From a virus: a DNA stretch of 54,391 nucleotides. Shown here in pieces: positions 19,387 through 26,151 of the stretch. The translations under genes were made by a program, and so were the position numbers. Positions within the stretch are counted from its first letter, which is position 1, and each line of letters begins with the position of its first letter. The notes beneath the pieces are model-generated. The model was not told where the DNA came from, made no database searches, and worked only from the letters and a program-made list of their open reading frames with translations. Location: the IMG/VR virus record IMGVR_UViG_3300009636_000007, positions 1-54,391 of that record, one strand, 5' to 3'.

Positions 19387-20061
19387 CTATATTCTCCCAC
19401 CTGCGCGTCGGAACTGATACAGCGTTTCGTTGTACCGACTGAAGGCTGGTGTTTGTTTCGGCTTACCAAAAACTTCGTCCGCCTGTGCTTCTGTCAATGC
19501 GGACTTCAAAATCAACTGCAAGAGACACGTTCTCCAGCCGCGGTATTTCTCCGCAAGTGGTACTCCGTGCTCGTCGAACGACATGACACTCAACTCGGGC
19601 ATAAAGCCCAACTGCACCCAGCAACCTACCTCAGACGGCAGGCTATCGCGCTGAATGATCAGTGTCACCATCCTCGGCATTGGATGGGGTTTATACCAAC
19701 ACTTGACGCCTGCTTTGCGCAGCTTGCCAATGAACTCCGAAGAGTGCATTATGGTTCCGACTCTTGCGCCCGCATCCGCGTACTCGCCCGGCTCGACCCA
19801 TTGATATTCTTTGGCAAGCGCTGCGTTTTGTTCCTGCCAGCGTGCCAACTCCTCTTTGTTCAAATTGCTCGTGCTGTCATGGACACGCGTTGCGTAGTCG
19901 TCAATCTCGGCCTGAAGTTCAGAGGTGACATTTTCACCATCCAACGACTCGTTCCACGTCTTTTTCGACCGCACCGGCTGTGCTATCGTTGGGACGGGTG
20001 TGGGTGCTGAATTTTCCCACCGTTCAAAATAATCCTGATTGCTCACAAACCCTGTGCTCAT
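19387..20061 (-). CDS. hypothetical protein of the head operon
   Basis: A 224-residue protein; start at 20061 (MSTGFVSNQ) has a perfect GGAGG, the upstream alternative at 20127 does not. The N-terminal 60 residues are probably disordered, residues 65-110 are helical (ELQAEIDDYATRVHD), and the rest is a compact alpha/beta domain with many aromatic residues (CWYKPHPMPRMVTLII, CWVQLGFMPELSV). Similar proteins of about this size are common as hypothetical members of metagenomic phage head operons; function unknown. Confidence 0.5.
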   Translation of the reverse strand: MSTGFVSNQDYFERWENSAPTPVPTIAQPVRSKKTWNESLDGENVTSELQAEIDDYATRVHDSTSNLNKEELARWQEQNAALAKEYQWVEPGEYADAGARVGTIMHSSEFIGKLRKAGVKCWYKPHPMPRMVTLIIQRDSLPSEVGCWVQLGFMPELSVMSFDEHGVPLAEKYRGWRTCLLQLILKSALTEAQADEVFGKPKQTPAFSRYNETLYQFRRAGGRI

Positions 20062-20202
20062 GACTCCTCCGGTTTCCACTGACTCCGCTGGCCGAGGGCG
20101 AAGGACCGCTTCCGCCGAGGGAGTCATTGCACATCATGATGCTGTATATCGGTCGCTCGTGCGGGGATCAGCCGCAGTCACTTCCGACGCTTCGTCGCTG
20201 TG

Positions 20203-20481
20203 TTAACCCAGCGCTTCCACCTCGTGCGATGCTTTGGGTAATCCACCCGGTGTTGCATCGCCACTGACCGTGGCATCAAATTTCCCTTCACATAAATCTT
20301 TGAACATCTCGTCGTTCTGCTGAGCGACCTCGACCGTGCGCCTCAGGCTTTCGTTGGCTGTTCGCAAAGCGCGAACAACCGTTCTCAAAATTCGGTTCGA
20401 ATTACGAACCTTCGTGACCTCATGCTGCAGGATGTCGTTGGACTCAATGAGCCCTGCGATGACCAAATCCTTGTCCTCCAT
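20203..20481 (-). CDS. small coiled-coil protein
   Basis: A 92-residue protein with an extended heptad-rich helix from residue 10 to 65 (IESNDILQHEVTKVRNSN, RTVVRALRTANESLRRTVE) and a flexible C-terminal tail. The start is fixed by AGAGGAGGCTAT before the ATG; the same 22-base leader precedes the gene at 20500-20940. Likely an oligomeric accessory protein; no function can be named. About 140 bases without a gene separate it from 19387-20061, holding only a short CGACG/CGTCG hairpin. Confidence 0.55.
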   Translation of the reverse strand: MEDKDLVIAGLIESNDILQHEVTKVRNSNRILRTVVRALRTANESLRRTVEVAQQNDEMFKDLCEGKFDATVSGDATPGGLPKASHEVEALG

Positions 20482-20499
20482 ATAGCCTCCTCTGACTAT

Positions 20500-20940
20500 T
20501 TACCGTACGGCGCTCGCCGCTGCAAACTTGAATCTGTAAGCCGCCCAACCCGACGCTATGCATTCTGGGTCGGCAACACTTGGCGTGTCATAGTACAAAA
20601 CGTGGGCCTTGATGTTATTCTCAAAGAGATCAACTATGTGTACACCAACACCGTACTTACGCATGGCATTCCCGACCAGCGCATTATACGTCGAAGCGCA
20701 CATGTGTCCCAATCGCTCAGCAACGACCGTAATTACGTCTGTGGGTTGTGTGTTAAACCAGTCGCAATACTCCTCAAGGGATACGTACTTGGTGTTGTCA
20801 ATGACGCCTAACTGAATGACATGACATGGTGCGTCGGTCTTAGACAACTTCAACCAATCAATCTGGCCTTTGTCGTAGAATCGCATGTCCTGACGGACAG
20901 TTTGTTCGAATGCCTGTTGGAACTCCTCCTCTTTGTTCAT
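20500..20940 (-). CDS. hypothetical protein
   Basis: A 146-residue protein starting MNKEEEFQQ at 20940 behind AGAGGAGGCTAT; the longer reading frame to 21072 overlaps the membrane micro-gene 20955-21083 in another frame and is rejected. The sequence is mixed alpha/beta (WLKLSKTDAPCHVIQLGVI, DVITVVAERLGHMCAST) and ends with a helix YRFKFAAASAVR. No motif recognised. It may be a cytosolic accessory protein inserted in the head operon. Confidence 0.5.
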   Translation of the reverse strand: MNKEEEFQQAFEQTVRQDMRFYDKGQIDWLKLSKTDAPCHVIQLGVIDNTKYVSLEEYCDWFNTQPTDVITVVAERLGHMCASTYNALVGNAMRKYGVGVHIVDLFENNIKAHVLYYDTPSVADPECIASGWAAYRFKFAAASAVR

Positions 20941-20954
20941 ATAGCCTCCTCTGA

Positions 20955-21083
20955 CTATTTGTGTAGCAACAAAATATGGTTGTAATGCACGAGCAACAAG
21001 ATGCCCGTTACCTGAATTACGACGGAGATGACCGCTGCGACGGTACGAACAAACGCCCATCGACTTTCCCATTTACTCAGCAT
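20955..21083 (-). CDS. 42-residue single-span membrane protein
   Basis: The frame MLSKWESRWAFVRTVAAV and on has a charged N-terminus and one long hydrophobic helix (VRTVAAVISVVIQVTGILLLV), ending HILLLHK. GGAGGGAGAT lies directly before the ATG. Its end is 14 bases from the next gene's start. Size and topology would fit a small holin or a membrane-anchored modulator, but nothing in the sequence proves it. Confidence 0.5.
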   Translation of the reverse strand: MLSKWESRWAFVRTVAAVISVVIQVTGILLLVHYNHILLLHK

Positions 21084-21151
21084 ATCTCCCTCCGAAAGAT
21101 TAGGGGCAGGATGCGCGATACTCTGCTTGCAGGTCGCCTGCCCTCTGTTTC

Positions 21152-21301
21152 TTAGCCTATACTTGTGCCACCTGTCACGGTGACAAGCAGTGTGGATTTG
21201 CCGCGCGTGCCCGCGACTGTGGGAGAAATGAGGTGGACGCCAGTGCCTGTCAATACGACTGCGGCTGCAACGCCGAGCCCTGTAGTAGGATTATCTGACA
21301 T
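21152..21301 (-). CDS. 49-residue hypothetical protein downstream of the decoration-like gene
   Basis: Frame MSDNPTTGLGVAAAVVLTG ending VTVTGGTSIG, with GAAAGGA before the ATG at 21301. It is glycine, threonine and valine rich with beta-type alternation and shares the style of head-decoration or fibre-tip fragments. It sits 50 bases after the Ig-like gene, on the same strand, so is plausibly translated with it. No family recognised. Confidence 0.5.
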   Translation of the reverse strand: MSDNPTTGLGVAAAVVLTGTGVHLISPTVAGTRGKSTLLVTVTGGTSIG

Positions 21302-21351
21302 ATGTTTTTCCTTTCAGAGTGGGGCGGTAAATAACCGCCCCTGTACTCGGG

Positions 21352-21936
21352 TTACGCTACAACCGTGACAACAATCTGTGCATAAATCATCTGCACAGGA
21401 TCGCCAGATGCCTGCGAGGGCTCCGGGTCTGCCGCAGCACTTGCGAAATCGAAAGTCAGGAACTGCACTTCGATAACCGCTTGGCCGAGAGCCAGACCAG
21501 TGATGAGGCCTGTGGAACTGACCGATGCTACGCTGCCGTTATAGCCAGCGAATGCCGACGGTCGGTACCATGCGGGAGCGCCCGCTGCGGGGTCGTTGTA
21601 CGACTTGTAGACAGGCGAGCCAACCGGAGTATAGGTCGTGTTAGCCACGTCCTTCAGGACAGTGGTCAATTGGCAAGTGTCAGCGTAAACGGTTCCGCCG
21701 TAAGTCGCGCCCGACAAACTCAGTGTCAGAGCATATTGTGCGACAGGGTGATTGGTCGATGCGACCGCGCCGTAGCCTTCGCCGTTCAGACCACGAGTGT
21801 CATTAGGCGTTGCTTCGGTAGCGACGGTCAGTCCGCCATTGGCGGGGTTGGTGATGTTAGTGCCGGTCACTTGGACGTAAGCCGCTACGTTCAGGCCATC
21901 AGTCGGATTGTGCTGTGGATTCGGATTTCCGGACAT
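21352..21936 (-). CDS. Ig-like (Big2-type) head decoration protein candidate
   Basis: A 194-residue protein. Residues of about 60-190 show immunoglobulin-like strands, and VASVSSTGLITGLALGQAVI is the typical BIG2 signature in which a state 'x is y' strand is followed by a glycine turn and an alanine-rich strand. Ig-like domains of this sort decorate phage capsids and tails and bind weakly to surfaces. Its location just after the capsid gene (with the HNH gene inserted between) supports a capsid decoration role. The RBS AAGGGAAATA is near the ATG at 21936. Confidence 0.6.
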   Translation of the reverse strand: MSGNPNPQHNPTDGLNVAAYVQVTGTNITNPANGGLTVATEATPNDTRGLNGEGYGAVASTNHPVAQYALTLSLSGATYGGTVYADTCQLTTVLKDVANTTYTPVGSPVYKSYNDPAAGAPAWYRPSAFAGYNGSVASVSSTGLITGLALGQAVIEVQFLTFDFASAAADPEPSQASGDPVQMIYAQIVVTVVA

Positions 21937-21939
21937 AGA

Positions 21940-22560
21940 TTATTTCCCTTCTGCGAGGGCCTTAGCCCTCGTCAACACTTCTGTGATTCTCATGTCCACA
22001 AGCAGAGACGGAATCTGGTGCCCGAAGTTCCTAGTCATAGCCATTTCCATCCAAGCCCGTAATGAAAACTTTGACTTGCTAGCTTGGCATGACAACATCG
22101 AACTCTCAGGATGTGAACTGCAACAAGGCACGAGGTTACCTTTTACATGTCCAAGAGATGAATCAATTCGATCCAACCCCCAAACTTTTCCTTTTTCAGG
22201 TAATCGACCACAATAAGTACAAGTTCGTGGATTTCCAGAATCGTCCAGATAGTAATGAATCACTTCTGTCGGATTAGAAAAACCAAATTCTCGTCCTGCT
22301 ACTTTGTCCGTCCAACGCATTCCATTATATCGTTTTCTGATAATCTTGTAATAGCCGTTAGACATCTTCTGTGCTCGTGCAGTGAATGCCGAGCCCGCTT
22401 GTATATATTCCACAAGCGTACCGTCTTTTCGCCATCCGGCAGCCCAATCCTGTATCGTATCAATACAAACACCTGTTCGGTTCGATATTTCCTGTTGGCT
22501 TCTCCGTAGACGCAACAACTCTAAAACTTTACTTTTCACTTCTTCTGGAAGTGCTTTCAT
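21940..22560 (-). CDS. free-standing HNH homing endonuclease with N-terminal HTH
   Basis: A 206-residue protein. Residues 15-45 form a helix-turn-helix (SQQEISNRTGVCIDTIQDW), and residues 112-160 form the HNH zinc/metal core: CTYCGRLPEKG, WGLDRIDSSLGHVKGNLVPCC, with the D-R-I-D and N positions of intron-associated HNH enzymes. It lies between the last capsid exon and the decoration gene, with AAGGAGGG before its ATG. Intron 2 of the capsid gene, 105 bases upstream, has no ORF, so this gene may supply the endonuclease that mobilises it. It breaks an otherwise continuous virion operon, as expected for a selfish insertion. Confidence 0.85.
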   Translation of the reverse strand: MKALPEEVKSKVLELLRLRRSQQEISNRTGVCIDTIQDWAAGWRKDGTLVEYIQAGSAFTARAQKMSNGYYKIIRKRYNGMRWTDKVAGREFGFSNPTEVIHYYLDDSGNPRTCTYCGRLPEKGKVWGLDRIDSSLGHVKGNLVPCCSSHPESSMLSCQASKSKFSLRAWMEMAMTRNFGHQIPSLLVDMRITEVLTRAKALAEGK

Positions 22561-22586
22561 GTTCCCTCCTTAATAGGGATGCCAAA

Positions 22587-22609
22587 GGCGGGTGATTAAG
22601 GCACCCGCC
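22587..22609 (-). terminator. strong hairpin after the capsid stop
   Basis: GGCGGGTG and CACCCGCC form a perfect 8-bp stem with a 7-base loop, 22 bases after the spliced capsid stop codon (22632). A short TTT follows, so it may be a weak or partial terminator, or an mRNA-stabilising hairpin at the end of the very abundant capsid message, placed before the HNH gene. Confidence 0.5.
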
Positions 22610-22631
22610 CACGGACTTGTGCAACCAGTGA

Positions 22632-24573
22632 TTAGCTGATTGCCGACGCTGCGTCGATCTGACGCATTCTGCAATGTTGTTACTCACCTTTCGGCGGGAT
22701 AGGTCATTTCTGCCTACCTCATACGGTTCAATTCCCGTATGTTCAGACTATCGCATCGCTTGTAACAAGCGTTCTCTCACTTAGTCGTTCAGGCTGCTTT
22801 CGCTTGCCCCTTGTTGGCTTCTCAGCGTTCAAGACAATCAGAGAGAATTTACCCACGACCAGTATGTTAATCGTGGTATCTGGTCCTAGCGAGGTCGTAA
22901 AATGAACTCGATAGGATGTCCCAACTAGCGACCGGCTACAGCAGCCATCGCTTTACCAGATGTAACCCGGACAGACTCAGTATATCCGGGGATCAACCCT
23001 TCAGGGTCTGCAACCGTCGGCTCAGCGTTCTGCACGATGTTGCACTTGATGTTGCGCCACTCGCCGTCTCCGTAAGTGGTGTCGCCCTGCGCTCCAAGGT
23101 TAATGGCGAAGATACCGTCCTTACCGAAGATGTAGGTGCGAAGGGCCGTCAGGCCAGTCACGCCACTGTAGTTGATGGTCTTGGTGACCAACGGAGACTG
23201 GAAGAAATGAACGCCCGTGGTCGGGATTTCAATGACTTCCGTCAGATCGACGCTGACCAGCTCTTCCATGCGGGCGAGACCCACAGGGGTGTGCTTCAGG
23301 ATGTCGATAGGCGAATCGTTGCTGTTGTCAGCCGTCACGTCGCCAAGGGCGAACGGATGGATGACGCCGACAAAGGACTTGGAAGCCTCGTCGAACGGAC
23401 GGATCGAACGGCCAGCCATAGACTGGACGCTGTTACGAATCTGAGACAGCGACAGAGTGGTGAAGCTCGCCGTGGTTGTCGCAGCCAGTTCCACCAACAC
23501 GCTGGCATCGATGCTGGATGCACCGTCAGCAGTTGCGCGAACCAATGCGCTCAGAGACTCGCCAAGACGATACGACATTTCTTTCGCAACGTTCTCGACG
23601 GTCTGGTCAATCGCGGTTGCGAGAGACAGGGACGAAAAGTTCGCGTAGTCAGCGTACTCGCCGATAGTGGCAGTCGTATTCAGGACGTTGACGGACAGGG
23701 ACGGGCCCACAGTTCCTTCGGTCGTCTGGTTGGTGTTAGCAGCCAGCGGCACGTACATGAACATTTCTAATGTGTTTTGGGTTTAAGACTCGAAAGTCCC
23801 TGATGTCACCATCAGGTCGCTCTGCATGTCACCATGCAGTTCAGACTCTATCATGACTCCCTGCGGAGTCTCTTGCGTATTAGTCGTTAGGGATACCCCA
23901 CGAGAATTCAAAATTCTTAACTGTTGCCAATAAACTCGACGCAATTCGTTGTTCGCTTCAGGAGCGAGTCTAACGAAATTCAGCAAGATTTTTGCTTGTT
24001 CCCGTTTCACAACTAGGTAAGGGAGCGTTGCTAATAGAAGAATCTCTATATCCTTCTTCTTTAGCACTCGCCACATGTAGGCTTCTTTCGTTTTCGCTGT
24101 CGCTTTCTTTGACAGGTATACGCTTCCGCCAAAATTACTTTGCAGCCAATCAATCAACTTCTTACTCGTGCTTTGTACCATCACGATTGAGTTGTAATTT
24201 ATGCAGGTCTCTTTTTGACCAGCACCGATTGTGATGCAACCTTCACCATCTAGAATGCCTGCGAGGTAGCCATACTTCGCTTTATCTGACATTTTGCCTC
24301 CTTTCGGATATTATGTAGGCATGGGGTCTTTCCTCGGTATTGTCTACTATTTACTATAGCAGGGGTCCACCGATTTAGCAAGATTTATTTTTACAACCAG
24401 TACAAAATGTTTTAGATATACTGGTTACCGCTCTTCATGGGCAGGTCAAGGCGCTCTGCGCATGCGACGAACGGGGTTTGCGCCTTCAGGTTCTCACGGA
24501 ACCGTTTATCATAATACTTCACCGTGGATTGAGGCAGGTTGGATTGCTGGTTTCCAGCAGGAGAGAAAGACAT
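22632..24573 (-). CDS. major capsid protein (N4-gp56-like), three exons split by two group I introns
   Basis: Exons: 24573-24418 (52 codons, MSFSPAG to KSGNQY), 23761-22931 (277 codons, FMYVPLAAN to AAVAG) and 22664-22632 (RQIDAASAIS, stop). Splicing keeps frame and gives 339 residues. The N-terminal exon supplies the expected residues before the PLAANTNQTTEG segment; IGEYADYANFSSLSLATAID is the N4-gp56-type signature in the HK97-like capsid fold. Start at 24573 has AAGGA. Unspliced mRNA would give a 53-residue peptide that stops in intron 1, so splicing is essential for the virion. The longest uninterrupted frame (22925-23764) starts and ends in intron sequence and is not the gene. Exon borders are inferred from P1 pairing and the terminal G rule. 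Confidence 0.8.
22665..22930 (-). ncRNA. group I intron 2 of the capsid gene (266 nt, no ORF)
   Basis: The core reads AACGACTAAGTGAGAG (22774-22789) and later GCGATAGTCTGAACATACGG (22736-22755), matching the paired P3/P7 segments of td-like group IA introns; CATACGG/CCGTATG forms a P9-type hairpin right after. 5' site after GGT: exon CCGGU can pair with GUUGG (22919-22923) ending in the required U-G pair. 3' site after AATG, as in td. The short length leaves no room for an endonuclease gene; the HNH gene downstream may act for it. Exact borders have moderate certainty; the core is clear. Confidence 0.8.
23762..24417 (-). ncRNA. group I intron 1 of the capsid gene (656 nt, with LAGLIDADG ORF)
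   Basis: P1 is excellent: exon AACCAGUAU pairs over nine positions with GUACUGGUU (24399-24407), ending in a U-G pair at the splice site. The core CCTAACGACTAATACG (23880-23895), GATAGAGTCTGAACTGCATG (near 23833-23852), and GNRA hairpins GCATGGTGACATGC and TGATGGTGACATCA closely match P7, P3 and P9 of phage T4 td. The intron ends AATG. The LAGLIDADG gene occupies 23783-24292 and reads through the core. This is a textbook IA-type intron placed at a conserved stretch of an essential structural gene. Confidence 0.9.
23783..24292 (-). CDS. LAGLIDADG homing endonuclease inside intron 1
   Basis: A 169-residue protein with one LAGLIDADG helix (YLAGILDGEGCITIG, residues 9-23), so it should act as a homodimer cutting an intronless capsid gene near the exon 1/2 joint. 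Beta-strand and helix order (MVQSTSKKLIDWLQSNFGG, then YMWRVLKKKDIEILL) fits the family. AAAGGAGGC precedes ATG at 24292. The last 40 residues or so (SRGVSLTTNTQETPQGV to TSGTFES) are encoded by the ribozyme core itself and are unlikely to be a domain of the enzyme; translation to the end would run over the catalytic RNA. Confidence 0.88.
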   Translation of the reverse strand: MSDKAKYGYLAGILDGEGCITIGAGQKETCINYNSIVMVQSTSKKLIDWLQSNFGGSVYLSKKATAKTKEAYMWRVLKKKDIEILLLATLPYLVVKREQAKILLNFVRLAPEANNELRRVYWQQLRILNSRGVSLTTNTQETPQGVMIESELHGDMQSDLMVTSGTFES

Positions 24574-24588
24574 AATCTATCCTTCAGG

Positions 24589-25725
24589 TTAAGCTGATAC
24601 TGGTGCACGCTTTCTGGCGTCCGCTGCACGTTGCAGGTCGTTCACCAACTTTGCAAAAGCCGGGTTTCTAAGTTTTTTCTTATACTCTTCGGAAGGCATG
24701 TTATCAATATCATCCAAAGTAATGTCAGTTGTCACACCACTTGTTGTGGAGTCTGAAGCATTGCTGCTATTCAGACCGGACGGGACTCTTACTTGGCGCT
24801 TTGTTTGCGGCTGCTCGACGGGAGTAATCCGACTCTCGGTTGCAACTGGAACCGGCGATACTTTTGGTTCCGTACTCGGCGCGGGTGCAGTCGGACCCAC
24901 TGTGGGTACAGACGGCACGGGCGCGGGAGTTACCTCACGCACGATAGGGCTGTCGAGGAGCAATCCGGCTCCCTTCAGCGTTGAAAAAGCTAAGTTGAAC
25001 ATCGCGACAGTAGGATTTAGCTTCTTCTTGAACATCCATGCTGTCAGTACTTGTTTGTTTTCAGCACACGGATAAAACTCCGGTGTCTGTTTCTCGAAAA
25101 TGTCGTAGTTCGACTTTGCCGTCAACTGCAACATGAGCAACTGTTGGTTGTTCAGTGTTTGACGCAGTACGTCAGGCTTCATGCCGACGCTGGCTTCGAA
25201 CATCGTGTCAATCGCTTCTAGCGACTTCGACGGATCGTTCAAGTCTTGCGAAAGATTGAACCGCTCTTCGGTGGACAACTCGCGCGGCTTAAACTCAACA
25301 AATGACTCAAAGCGCTGTGCGTCGTCGGGCAGTGGCGTATCGTCCACGATCCCCAGCGTTTGTTTGCGGGTGACCTCGCGCAACTTGCGCACGAGTTCGA
25401 CATTTTGAGCTGTGAGTTTTTGCGCCAACTCGTCCGGCGTATGATAGACGATGACTTGTTTTCCACCCAACTTCGCACCGGCAATATCTGTCGGCTGGTA
25501 CTCGTATCGAAGCTCTGGCAATGCATCCGTAGGCGCAACTACCTGATCGCTATGCGCAACTATGGGCTCGCTATGCGCAACTATGGGAGCAACCGCGGAC
25601 GTGATGCGCGGGTCACTCGGATCGTCAAGTGTGTTATCGCCGGGTGCGACGGGCGCAGCTGTGGGCGCGATCACTTCCGGCTCCATTCGACTAAGACGGT
25701 TACGAACTGAACTGTTCATTGGCAT
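24589..25725 (-). CDS. scaffold-like capsid assembly protein
   Basis: A 378-residue, acidic, proline-rich protein directly before the capsid gene and after the portal. It has no globular signature: residues 1-70 contain a repeated IVAHSEP/IVAHSDQ element, 85-240 are helical and charged (ELAQKLTAQNVELVRKLREV), 255-330 are P/T/V rich, and the tail is basic (ADARKRAP). Position, length and low-complexity helical character fit a scaffolding protein whose basic C-terminus binds coat protein. Start at 25725 has AGGAGGAG. Confidence 0.6.
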   Translation of the reverse strand: MPMNSSVRNRLSRMEPEVIAPTAAPVAPGDNTLDDPSDPRITSAVAPIVAHSEPIVAHSDQVVAPTDALPELRYEYQPTDIAGAKLGGKQVIVYHTPDELAQKLTAQNVELVRKLREVTRKQTLGIVDDTPLPDDAQRFESFVEFKPRELSTEERFNLSQDLNDPSKSLEAIDTMFEASVGMKPDVLRQTLNNQQLLMLQLTAKSNYDIFEKQTPEFYPCAENKQVLTAWMFKKKLNPTVAMFNLAFSTLKGAGLLLDSPIVREVTPAPVPSVPTVGPTAPAPSTEPKVSPVPVATESRITPVEQPQTKRQVRVPSGLNSSNASDSTTSGVTTDITLDDIDNMPSEEYKKKLRNPAFAKLVNDLQRAADARKRAPVSA

Positions 25726-25739
25726 AATCTCCTCCTAGA

Positions 25740-26093
25740 TTATTGAAACTCTGGTGAAACGTTCGGCATTTCCGGATTCTCGGGTGTGCCGAGTTTCGAA
25801 GCGTTATAGTGTGCAAGATCGAACTCTTCGACAATCCTCTGTATCAGCCCTGTGTAAAATTGGGCCGCGGCCTTTGCAACACAATGCAGTGCAACTACGG
25901 ACTCGGGCTGGTCGACGGGCGTATTCATGAGCGCCGTGTTGAAGTCCTTCACAACTTGGACCATCAACAGCTGCATGATGTCCCAACCTTCCTGCTGTAT
26001 GTATGCAGAAAGTATTTGCTTTTGACGGGCGTCAAGTTTGATGTCCATCTCCATGACGTTTGCCATCTCAAGTGACTTCACTGGATCGAGCAT
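25740..26093 (-). CDS. small helical protein between portal and scaffold
   Basis: A 117-residue protein starting MLDPVKSLEM at 26093, directly after GGAGGAGAC; the earlier in-frame ATG at 26123 is not supported. It is almost fully helical (DARQKQILSAYIQQEGWDIM, VALHCVAKAAAQFYTG). Its place matches small proteins found next to portal genes in podoviruses that act in head assembly or as minor head proteins, but no family is recognised. Confidence 0.55.
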   Translation of the reverse strand: MLDPVKSLEMANVMEMDIKLDARQKQILSAYIQQEGWDIMQLLMVQVVKDFNTALMNTPVDQPESVVALHCVAKAAAQFYTGLIQRIVEEFDLAHYNASKLGTPENPEMPNVSPEFQ

Positions 26094-26151
26094 GTCTCCT
26101 CCGAAATTTTGGGGGCAGTGCACAATAGGTTAAGTGTCTGCCCCGCTCATA

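Noticed and set aside
22925-23764. Complete 279-residue capsid gene
   Set aside because: It begins inside intron 1 (its ATG is the AATG intron end) and ends in intron 2; it lacks the N-terminal residues found at 24573-24418 and the RQIDAASAIS end.
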